Source: Oscillospiraceae bacterium (GTDB taxonomy: Bacteria; Bacillota; Clostridia; Oscillospirales; Ruminococcaceae). From it: a DNA stretch of 5,600 bases. A program made the translations under genes and the position numbers. The notes below the pieces were generated by a model. It saw only the letters and a list, made by a program, of their open reading frames with translations. It was not told the origin of the DNA and ran no database searches. The stretch is from the NCBI GenBank assembly GCA_009782665.1, contig WRIP01000102.1:1-5600 (forward strand), given 5' to 3'. Below are positions 1 to 5,600 of the stretch, in pieces. Positions within the stretch are counted from its first letter, which is position 1. Every line of letters starts with the position of its first letter.

Positions 1-256
1 TAATGAAAAATGATGCAAGATGTGCATATAAGGCACTTTGTCCTCCACCATAATTCACTAGGTATAAAGGAAAAGGTAGAAGATCTCGAGAAACTCCAAA
101 GTTTGCAAGGCAGTATGCATCATAACCCATCCCAGCTTCATCCACATTTATTCCACGCGGAACATCAGAGAGCTTAAAGAAGTGTAAAAACACATATACC
201 AAGCCAATACCACAAAAGAATATGTTTATCTTATGCCTTTTAATCCAACTTACCAT
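1..256 (-). CDS. Membrane glycosyltransferase, GT-C/ArnT-PMT-like (N-terminal part; runs off the left edge)
   Basis: The frame is open from an ATG at 256-254 to the window edge, giving 85 residues with no stop. The N-terminus is basic (KRHK at 6-9), then a hydrophobic segment at about 10-27 forms a likely first membrane helix with the N-terminus inside. Next comes a loop with P33, D39-E40-A41, G44-Y45-D46-A47-Y48, P63 and G70-GGQSALY. This order (P-G-x-x-x-DEA-x-x-GYDAY, then P-x-Y, then GGGQSALY) matches the start of ArnT/PMT-like glycosyltransferases (GT39/GT83-like), where the loop acidic residues are thought to help catalysis. Such enzymes move a sugar from a polyprenyl-phosphate carrier onto an acceptor at the outer membrane face; the substrate here cannot be told. 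An in-frame TAA lies six codons upstream and ATG is the best start, but no clear Shine-Dalgarno precedes it. The gene is more AT-rich than the operon to its right. The family match is from recalled motifs, not a search. Confidence 0.75.
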   Translation of the reverse strand, partial: MVSWIKRHKINIFFCGIGLVYVFLHFFKLSDVPRGINVDEAGMGYDAYCLANFGVSRDLLPFPLYLVNYGGGQSALYAHLASFFI

Positions 257-283
257 ATAGATACCCAAAAATTATTTTTTCTA

Positions 284-314
284 ATTATATCAGATCTTAA
301 TAATTGAAACTCAA
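284..314 (-). promoter_or_regulatory. Probable sigma-A-type extended -10 promoter for the glycosyltransferase gene
   Basis: On the minus strand a perfect TATAAT occupies 289-284. It is preceded by TG at 292-291 with one base between, which is the extended -10 form (TGnTATAAT). A partial -35, TTGAGT, lies at 314-309; the 19 bp spacer is longer than ideal, but extended -10 promoters tolerate a weak or badly spaced -35. Transcription would start near 277 and leave a leader of only about 20 nt before the ATG at 256. The position directly upstream of the only gene start on this strand supports the call. A chance TATAAT in AT-rich DNA cannot be excluded. Confidence 0.55.
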
Positions 315-316
315 TT
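302..316. repeat. Short inverted repeat over the -35 region (possible operator)
   Basis: AATTGA at 302-307 and TCAATT at 311-316 form a perfect 6 bp inverted repeat around a 3 bp centre (AAC). It covers the proposed -35 hexamer (309-314) of the glycosyltransferase promoter, where a dimeric regulator could block or assist polymerase. A stem this short and AT-rich also occurs by chance, so a regulatory role is only inferred. Confidence 0.25.
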
Positions 317-696
317 TTATCCCTAAGCTTATGGATCTTAGTCTTTCATTTTTTATTGATGTCTTTCCGTAGGTTTGTTTGCTGTACAGTTATCTATCTA
401 CGTATTCAATGATATCTTCAATATTCTAGTCCTTTTCACAGAATTGGAATACCTGGAGTACCAATCTAAACTATCCTTTCTAGTATTTACCCGTGCACTT
501 TTTTCCGGATTTCTAACTCTAGAATTTAGTTTTTCACTTTACCTGCAAAATCTCATGGTAAAAGAACCATTCATCGGTTGGATGAACGAAATATATCTCT
601 AGCTGAGTTAGACCTCACTAACGCCAACTGTTCTCTCTTTTTCTTTCGATATATATCATCTCATGCTGCTTAGCCGCAAGGGATAGTCTGCTCCGA

Positions 697-1704
697 TTAT
701 TCCGATACGACAATACGAAAGTCATAACCCTCTAGCTCATCACATCCACGTATCTTAAGGATATATCCTGACTCTTTGAAATGCAGCAGATTGCTTTTTT
801 TCAGTCCTACTGCTGCTCCGATGTTTTTGCTCGCAACTAAGACGCTGTAGTGTCCTTGCTTCATGTGGCTCAGCTCGTGTTCCAACTGCTGTTTGTAGAC
901 GCTCGAACGTACCAACTCACCGAAAGCGGGATGAAAAGGTCCGGCGATGATATTCTGTTGTAGGCTCATCTCAGAATGAAGACCCATTCGTATAACCTTG
1001 ATACCGGCTTGTTCAAAGTGTATGAGCAGCTGTGCGGTTATCGATACTGCGTCATCTAGTGAGAGCGGTATATACCCTTGATTCAGATATATCCTTTCGA
1101 GTTCAGTTGCTTCAAGTACCAGAGTCGGATAGATTCGCACTGTATCGGGTTTTAGCTTAATGAAACATGACGCGGTGTACAGAGCGTCACCAAGACTGTC
1201 ATCGGCTCCGTAGATGCCTATCATCATCTGTAATCCCAACGAGAAGGAATGCTGCTTAATGAGAACCGACGCGTGTTCTACGTCTGCCGCGGTATGACCA
1301 CGTCGATTCAAGATAAGCAGCTCATCATTCATTGATTGAGCACCGAGTTCGATGGCAGTGACACCGTATACCTTCAACAGTTGTAGGATGTTATCATCTA
1401 TGGCATCGGGTCGGGTAGATATTCTGATTCCGCTGACCCGTTCTGCTTTGATAAATTCGTATGCGACGGCAAGCAGCGCCTCAATGTATGAAAGTGGCAA
1501 TGCGGTGAAACTACCCCCAAAGAAAGCAATCTCAATGTGCTCTGGGTCGGGTTGCTTTTGTAATGCCTGTTGAAGAAAACTAAAAAGCGTTTCAGCGGTC
1601 GGTTGTTCCGACCGTCCCGAAACCCTTGTTTGATCACAGAATATGCAACGATATTTGCACCCTATGTTGGGGATGAAGACAGCTAAATTCGAGTGTTTCT
1701 TCAT
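697..1704 (-). CDS. Radical SAM protein of the short Elp3-like type found beside rnc
   Basis: The 335-residue product carries the radical SAM cluster motif CX3CX2C at C16, C20 and C23, which would hold a [4Fe-4S] cluster that cleaves S-adenosylmethionine. FFGGSFT at about 61-67 is the glycine-rich SAM-contacting motif in its Elp3-like form. The stretch ISTRPD at about 95-100, then IELGAQS and RRGH, also match the Elp3/COG1243 group. The C-terminal third has a GPFHPAFGELV block and a basic AVGLKKSNLL block typical of this short subfamily, but I see no Elp3 acetyltransferase (GNAT) domain. Substrate and reaction are unknown; nucleic-acid modification is a guess from family and neighbour. The ATG overlaps the rnc stop by 4 bp (ATGA) and only a weak AGAG precedes it, so translation is probably coupled to rnc. 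In clostridia this gene often sits between rnc and smc, but smc is absent here. Confidence 0.88.
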   Translation of the reverse strand: MKKHSNLAVFIPNIGCKYRCIFCDQTRVSGRSEQPTAETLFSFLQQALQKQPDPEHIEIAFFGGSFTALPLSYIEALLAVAYEFIKAERVSGIRISTRPDAIDDNILQLLKVYGVTAIELGAQSMNDELLILNRRGHTAADVEHASVLIKQHSFSLGLQMMIGIYGADDSLGDALYTASCFIKLKPDTVRIYPTLVLEATELERIYLNQGYIPLSLDDAVSITAQLLIHFEQAGIKVIRMGLHSEMSLQQNIIAGPFHPAFGELVRSSVYKQQLEHELSHMKQGHYSVLVASKNIGAAVGLKKSNLLHFKESGYILKIRGCDELEGYDFRIVVSE

Positions 1705-2405
1705 ATCGATAACTCTAATGCGTTTTTTGCTGCCTGTTGTTCGGCCGCTTTTTTGCTTTTGCCGGTTCCGGTACCCAGTATCAGGTCATCGCATAGTACA
1801 TTTACGGTAAACTGCTTATCATGATCTGGTCCAGATTCATTTACCGTCTCATATCGTATCTTCATACCCATCTTCTGTGTATCAACCTGTAGTTGGCTCT
1901 TGTAGTCGAGATTAACCGGCTGTTGAAGCTGCTGTATATCAAAACATGACAGCACAAAGCGTCTGGCTTCAGCCATACCGCCATCTAGGTAAATCGCGGC
2001 CACCAACGCTTCAAATGCATCCGAGAGCACCGATGGTCTTTTATCTCCTCCGTTACGCAGCTCTCCGTTACTCATAAAGAGGTAGCTACCTAAATCTATA
2101 CTCTTGGCGAACTCATAGAGTGATTCTTCACAGACAATGTCCGCACGCAGACGGGTGAGATCACCCTCATCGAGCTCCTCTCGATTGCGATAGATATGTT
2201 CCGCAACAATGACCGACAGTAAAGAGTCACCTAAAAACTCCATCCGTTCATTACAGAATGAAAGGCCTATTTCATGCATATAGCTGGAGTGGGTAAGGGC
2301 TTGTATCAGCAACTGATCATCGTAGAAGATATATCCAATTGACCGTTGAAACTGCAACAGTAGATCAATAGACGGGGTGTGTTTTTGTTTAAGAGAGTTA
2401 CTCAT
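1701..2405 (-). CDS. rnc: Ribonuclease III
   Basis: This cytoplasmic double-strand-specific endonuclease trims 16S and 23S rRNA precursors and cuts structured mRNAs and antisense duplexes. The 234-residue product has the usual bacterial length and both domains. The catalytic domain (about 10-160) contains the signature NERMEFLGDSLL at 52-63, with metal-binding E53, E56 and D60, and a second acidic pair D129 and E132 in SDAFEALVAAIYLDGG. The double-stranded-RNA-binding domain (about 165-233) starts at DYKSQLQ and includes the ESGPDH stretch (190-195) and the basic GKSKKAAEQQAAKNAL helix (215-230). All key residues are present, so it should be active. The ATG lies 8 bp inside the end of plsX, and AGGAAA at 2419-2414 gives a well-spaced ribosome-binding site within plsX. 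The gene ends in an ATGA overlap with the radical SAM gene. Confidence 0.97.
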   Translation of the reverse strand: MSNSLKQKHTPSIDLLLQFQRSIGYIFYDDQLLIQALTHSSYMHEIGLSFCNERMEFLGDSLLSVIVAEHIYRNREELDEGDLTRLRADIVCEESLYEFAKSIDLGSYLFMSNGELRNGGDKRPSVLSDAFEALVAAIYLDGGMAEARRFVLSCFDIQQLQQPVNLDYKSQLQVDTQKMGMKIRYETVNESGPDHDKQFTVNVLCDDLILGTGTGKSKKAAEQQAAKNALELSI

Positions 2406-3402
2406 CGTCCTCGTTTCCTGCCACCGCTTTTTGGATCTCTTCGGTCACACCGCTCGAAGCCCACTGCATCGCTTGGCGAATGGCATTCTTTATCGCGTTT
2501 GCGTTACTGCTTCCGTGTGCCTTGACAGCAGGCTGTTTCAACCCGATAAGTGGAGCTCCACCGTATTCGGTGTAGTCCATCTTTTGCCTAAGTTCCCGTA
2601 ATCCTGAACCCAATAACACTGCACCGAGTTTGGAAAAGAGATTCTTTGTGAACATATCTTTTAGCATTCCGAAGGTAAAAGATGCAGTTCCTTCAACCGT
2701 TTTGAGTATGAGGTTGCCACTGAATCCGTCTGCCACAATGACCTGATACTCGCCCGACGGGATATCTCGTCCTTCTACATTACCGCAAAACTCCACGTCT
2801 TTGTTGTTTTTTAGTAGAAGGTATGCATCGCGTTGCAGGTCGGTGCCTTTAGTCTCTTCGGCTCCGTTATTGGCAAGTGCTACCTTGGGCGAATTAACCT
2901 TCAGTACATTCTTCATGTAGACCGATCCCATCAGACCGAATTGGTTGAGCATCTCGGGTCTGACCTCGGCGTTGGCACCGCAGTCCACTAGAATATATGG
3001 TCCGGCAGTTCCAGGCATAATGGCACCGAGTGCCGGTCGCTTTATACCTTTGATGCGTTTAATGATCATGGTGGCACCCATCAGAAATGCACCGGTGGAA
3101 CCAGCACTCACCACCGCATCTGCTTTTCCGTCTGCGACCATTTTGAGTGCGACTGCCATCGAGCTGTCTGCTTTCTGTCGGAGTACAGCCTTTGCTTCAT
3201 CATGCATATCTATGACCGAACCTGCCTCTATGAGCTCCAACCCTTCGAGAGACAACCCAGCGTCTTTTGCGACTCTTAACATTTCTACGGTTGAACCGCA
3301 CAGTGCTAACTCTATATCATACTCAGCTTTTGCCGCTATCGCTCCTTTGAGGATTTCGATCGGTGCATTGTCTCCCCCGAATACATCCAGTGATATTTTC
3401 AT
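2398..3402 (-). CDS. plsX: Phosphate acyltransferase PlsX
   Basis: PlsX converts acyl-ACP and phosphate into acyl-phosphate, the donor PlsY uses to acylate glycerol-3-phosphate in phospholipid synthesis; it is a peripheral membrane enzyme. The 334-residue length is normal for the family. Family landmarks are the N-terminal DVFGGDNAP at 6-14, SAGSTGAFLMGA in the first third, LVDCGANAEVRPE in the middle, NNGAEETKGTD, then DGFSGNLILKTVEG and YGGAPLIGL with KAHGSSNANAIKNAI near the end. The acidic tail (GNEDDE) overlaps the start of rnc. A ribosome-binding site GGGAG at 3416-3412 lies 9 nt before the ATG, in the only true intercistronic gap of the operon (29 bp after trmFO). Many Firmicutes have acpP between plsX and rnc; here no acyl-carrier gene intervenes. 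I see no FapR-type operator in the short gap. Confidence 0.97.
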   Translation of the reverse strand: MKISLDVFGGDNAPIEILKGAIAAKAEYDIELALCGSTVEMLRVAKDAGLSLEGLELIEAGSVIDMHDEAKAVLRQKADSSMAVALKMVADGKADAVVSAGSTGAFLMGATMIIKRIKGIKRPALGAIMPGTAGPYILVDCGANAEVRPEMLNQFGLMGSVYMKNVLKVNSPKVALANNGAEETKGTDLQRDAYLLLKNNKDVEFCGNVEGRDIPSGEYQVIVADGFSGNLILKTVEGTASFTFGMLKDMFTKNLFSKLGAVLLGSGLRELRQKMDYTEYGGAPLIGLKQPAVKAHGSSNANAIKNAIRQAMQWASSGVTEEIQKAVAGNEDDE

Positions 3403-3431
3403 CTAGTATATCTCCCTCTCTTACTACTCTA

Positions 3432-4730
3432 TTATGGTGATATATATCTGTTCATCTCGGTTATCGCCCGTTCTGCCAGTGCCATATATCGTTGCTTCTT
3501 ATTCTTAATCGGTGATTCAAGCGGTGGGAGAATCCCCATGTTGGCACCCATCGGCTGGAAGTCTTTGTTGCATGAAATTATGTATCTGAGTAATGCCCCC
3601 GACATGGTATATTCCGAAGGAATCGCAGTTGCTGCAGAGGTCAGATTGCCGTGAAGGAATCTGGCAGCCAGTATACCTGAGACTGCAGATTCGATATATC
3701 CCTCAAACCCGGTCAGTTGGCCTGCAATATATGTTGAAGGGTAATCCCTCAGATTCAATGTGACATTTAATAGTTTCGGTGAATCGAGATAGCTGTTGCG
3801 ATGCATAACTCCGTACCGCACAATTTCGAGTTTCTCAAGTCCTGGTATTAGGCTAAAGACCCGTTTTTGTTCCTGGAAGGTCAGATTGGTCTGAAACCCG
3901 ACCATGTTATATAGTCTGGCTTCATTATCCTCTTTTCGCAGCTGCACTACAGCGTAGGGTCGGCGCTCGGTAACCGGGTCAACCAGCCCTACCGGTTTTA
4001 GGGGACCAAACCTAATTGAGTCGATACCGCGCTTAGCGAGTTTTTCTATCGGTATGCAACCCTCGTAGACTCTCGTGGGAGTATCGAACTCCGAAAGGGT
4101 TGCGGTTTTGGCATTAACCAACTCATTCCAGAACGCTTCATATGAAGATTTATCAAAGAAACAGTTCAGGTAATCTCCCTTTGTCGATGGGTCGTAACGA
4201 TTGGCAGAAAACACTCTACAAAAATCTATACTCTCTGCGGTCAGTATGGGGGATGCTGCATCATAGAAATTCAACAACCCACCGGTTAATTCGGTGATGT
4301 TGGCAGCTAACGCTCCCGAAGTCAACGGTCCCGAGGCAATAATTGTCGGTATATCTGTATCTATGTCGGTCACCTGCTCGGTGATAACGGAGATGTTACT
4401 GTTCTGCGTTATCCTCTCGGTGATGAGTTTAGAAAAGATCTCACGGTTGACCGCAACTGCACCGCCTGCCGGTACACTGCAGTGATCCGCTACCTCCAGT
4501 ACCAATGAACCTAGAAGCCGGGCTTCGGCTTTGAGCAATCCAGAGGCAGAGTCGACTCGAGCTGCCTTGAAGGAATTAGAACACACTAACTCGGCGAAAT
4601 CAGGGGAATGATGTGCTTGGCTGTAGTGTTTGGGTTTCATCTCAAACAGATTCACCCGATGACCATAACCGGCTAGGGTGTTTGCTGCCTCAACCCCTGC
4701 TAAACCTGCACCGACTACATTCAATGTCAT
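3432..4730 (-). CDS. trmFO: tRNA (uracil-54-C5)-methyltransferase TrmFO, folate- and FAD-dependent
   Basis: TrmFO makes 5-methyluridine at position 54 of the tRNA T-loop, taking carbon from 5,10-methylenetetrahydrofolate and reducing it through FAD, unlike the SAM-dependent TrmA. The 432-residue product is of normal family length. The N-terminal Rossmann fold has VVGAGLAGVEAA at 5-16 (GxGxxG for FAD). ELVCSNSFK contains C50 and YEGCIPIE contains C225, matching the two cysteines used in catalysis by characterised members. FGPLKPVGLVDP at 241-252 and the C-terminal IAGQLTGFEGYIESAVSGILAA region, which helps bind FAD, are also conserved. Older annotations call it Gid, for its similarity to GidA/MnmG. 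Its ATG overlaps the topA stop as ATGA, with AAGGA at 4744-4740 spaced 9 nt upstream. The topA-trmFO order is also that of Bacillus. Confidence 0.97.
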   Translation of the reverse strand: MTLNVVGAGLAGVEAANTLAGYGHRVNLFEMKPKHYSQAHHSPDFAELVCSNSFKAARVDSASGLLKAEARLLGSLVLEVADHCSVPAGGAVAVNREIFSKLITERITQNSNISVITEQVTDIDTDIPTIIASGPLTSGALAANITELTGGLLNFYDAASPILTAESIDFCRVFSANRYDPSTKGDYLNCFFDKSSYEAFWNELVNAKTATLSEFDTPTRVYEGCIPIEKLAKRGIDSIRFGPLKPVGLVDPVTERRPYAVVQLRKEDNEARLYNMVGFQTNLTFQEQKRVFSLIPGLEKLEIVRYGVMHRNSYLDSPKLLNVTLNLRDYPSTYIAGQLTGFEGYIESAVSGILAARFLHGNLTSAATAIPSEYTMSGALLRYIISCNKDFQPMGANMGILPPLESPIKNKKQRYMALAERAITEMNRYISP

Positions 4731-5600
4731 CTATCGATATCCTTTTTGAATCCGCACGACTCCTTATGACAGAGTAATGCGGGGTTTTTACCGGTTTTTC
4801 TGAACAATGTATTCCCGCAGAGTTCACACTTTTCTTCGGTGGGTATATCCCAGGTTATGAAGTTGCAGTTCTTACTGTCCTCACAGGTATAGAATGTGCG
4901 ACCTTTGGAGCTGCGTTTTTTCACTATTGGTTTACCGCAGTTCGGGCAGCTTCCGGGTGCCGTCTCAAAGAATCGTTTGGTATTCTTGCAGTCGGGATAA
5001 CCCGGGCATGCCAGGAACTTACCGTACCGTCCGGTCTTGATGACCATCTGCTTACCACAGAGCTCGCAGACTACATCGGACACGACGTCTGGTAATTCTA
5101 ATGTCTTGCCTTCCATGTTCTTTTCTGCCGTCTTGAGCGATGCTTCGAAGGGTCCGTAGAACTCTTCGAGTACTGCCACCCAATCAGCTTCACCGTCTTC
5201 GATGCGGTCGAGGTTCTTCTCCATGTCAGCCGAGAAACTCACATCTACAATCTCAGGGAACTGTTCCTTCATCAGGTCAGTGACGATAAATCCGAGAGAG
5301 GTCGCCTTAAGGGTACGCTGCTCCCGTTCTATATATCCTCTAGAGATAATAGTGGAGATGGTCGGTGCATAGGTCGAGGGTCTTCCGATCCCATATTCCT
5401 CCAAAGCTTTTATGAGGGAGGCTTCGTTAAACCTCGGTGGAGGCTGAGTAAAATGCTGCGAAGGGGTTATCCCCTTGTATATGAGTTTTGTCTCTACCGT
5501 CATGTTGGGCAGCATATTATTCGCTTCTTTTTTCTCGTCAGTTGCCTCTTCATAGAGTCTTGTGAATCCGTCAAACAGCAACTCAGAGCCGGTGGCTCTT
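4727..5600 (-). CDS. topA: DNA topoisomerase I (type IA), C-terminal part; N-terminus lies beyond the right edge
   Basis: Type IA topoisomerase relaxes negative supercoils, balancing gyrase. The window holds about the last 290 residues of a protein usually near 700. The frame stays open to the edge and begins RATGSELLFDGF, a conserved internal topA stretch, so the TTG at 5581 is not a start. Numbering from that TTG codon, FTQPPPRFNEASLIKALEE (44-62) followed by YGIGRPSTYAPT (63-74) is the family hallmark, followed by SRGYIEREQRTLKATSLG and the DMEKNLDRIEDGEADW segment. Three four-cysteine zinc ribbons follow: C172/C175/C192/C198, C212/C215/C233/C239 and C252/C255/C271/C276. They help bind single-stranded DNA. 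The catalytic tyrosine is outside the window. The stop overlaps trmFO by 4 bp (ATGA), so the operon promoter must be upstream, at or beyond topA. Confidence 0.97.
   Translation of the reverse strand, partial: RATGSELLFDGFTRLYEEATDEKKEANNMLPNMTVETKLIYKGITPSQHFTQPPPRFNEASLIKALEEYGIGRPSTYAPTISTIISRGYIEREQRTLKATSLGFIVTDLMKEQFPEIVDVSFSADMEKNLDRIEDGEADWVAVLEEFYGPFEASLKTAEKNMEGKTLELPDVVSDVVCELCGKQMVIKTGRYGKFLACPGYPDCKNTKRFFETAPGSCPNCGKPIVKKRSSKGRTFYTCEDSKNCNFITWDIPTEEKCELCGNTLFRKTGKNPALLCHKESCGFKKDIDR

Larger units (their letters stand above)
257..696. other. AT-rich intergenic region with no convincing gene
   Basis: This 440 bp stretch separates the radical SAM stop codon from the glycosyltransferase start. 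G+C is about 32% over 241-660 by hand count, clearly below the operon. Apart from the promoter and inverted repeat near 284-316, I see no RNA gene or mobile-element end. No minus-strand intrinsic terminator is visible: the best hairpin, GTTAG/CTAAC at 607-622, has only 5 bp and no T-tract on the minus strand. A perfect 10 bp palindrome, GATATATATC, lies at 648-657. A plus-strand frame is open from 360 to 602 (about 80 codons, first usable start TTG at 375). It encodes a hydrophobic peptide with no ribosome-binding site and no sure family, so I do not call it a gene. It might be the remnant of a membrane protein. Confidence 0.6.

Noticed and set aside
375..602. Plus-strand 75-residue hydrophobic reading frame as a true gene
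   Set aside because: It begins with TTG, has no ribosome-binding site, is strongly AT-rich and shows no clear family motif. I keep it only as a possible relic.
607..645. Hairpin GTTAG/CTAAC followed by a pyrimidine run as an intrinsic terminator
   Set aside because: The stem has only 5 bp, the T-rich run is some 8 nt away, and it would work only on the plus strand, where no gene is supported.
1352..1637. Plus-strand 73-residue and minus-strand 79-residue frames within the radical SAM gene
   Set aside because: Both overlap the conserved radical SAM core in other frames and show no motif or start signal of their own.
2377..2601. Plus-strand 74-residue frame across the plsX/rnc junction
   Set aside because: It is antisense to two well-supported genes and has no recognisable features.
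2945..3406. Plus-strand 153-residue frame opposite plsX
   Set aside because: It lies antisense within plsX, whose protein is a full-length family match. The alanine, serine and proline-rich product is typical of a shadow frame.
4294..4485. Plus-strand 63-residue frame inside trmFO
   Set aside because: It is antisense to a conserved gene with no motif; a shadow frame.
761..5338. Repeated ATATATCC (761, 1087, 2329, 3694 and 5331) as a possible dispersed signal
   Set aside because: On the coding strand four of the five copies simply encode Gly-Tyr-Ile with preferred codons and the fifth Ile-Tyr. Protein content explains the repetition.
5579..5581. TTG at 5581 as the start of a separate short zinc-ribbon protein
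   Set aside because: The frame continues to the window edge with conserved topoisomerase I residues (RATGSE), so this is an internal leucine codon of topA.

Overview
This window looks like a chromosomal core segment from a member of the Bacillota (Firmicutes), most likely of clostridial type. The reasons are gene content and order. A folate-dependent TrmFO follows topA, PlsX is next to RNase III, and RNase III is followed by the short Elp3-like radical SAM protein that clostridial genomes commonly carry at this position. Nothing in the sequence fixes the genus.

All recognised genes are on the minus strand, so they read from right to left. From the right edge they are: the C-terminal ~290 residues of DNA topoisomerase I (topA, entering from outside the window), trmFO, plsX, rnc and a radical SAM protein. 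The junctions are very tight: 4 bp ATGA overlaps at topA/trmFO and rnc/radical SAM, an 8 bp overlap at plsX/rnc, and a gap of 29 bp between trmFO and plsX. This is almost certainly one transcript whose promoter lies beyond the right edge. The genes are housekeeping: DNA supercoiling, tRNA T-loop m5U54 methylation, the first step of phospholipid acylation, rRNA/dsRNA processing and an unassigned radical SAM activity. They look like a growth-linked core operon, not a single pathway.

Left of about position 697 the character changes. Bases 257-696 are AT-rich (about 32% G+C over 241-660 by hand count, against roughly 50% in sampled stretches of the operon) and hold no convincing gene. A partial minus-strand gene then starts at 256 and leaves by the left edge. 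Its first 85 residues look like the start of a membrane GT-C/ArnT-like glycosyltransferase. It appears to have its own extended -10 promoter with a small inverted repeat over the -35 region. The smc/ftsY genes that usually follow rnc and the radical SAM gene in clostridia are not here, so the left part is probably an accessory surface-glycan region joined to the core operon.

I find no CRISPR array, transposon, tRNA, rRNA or recognisable new defence or mobile system. The main items for a second look are the radical SAM protein of unknown function, the composition break near 690, the missing acpP between plsX and rnc, and the small promoter/operator arrangement.
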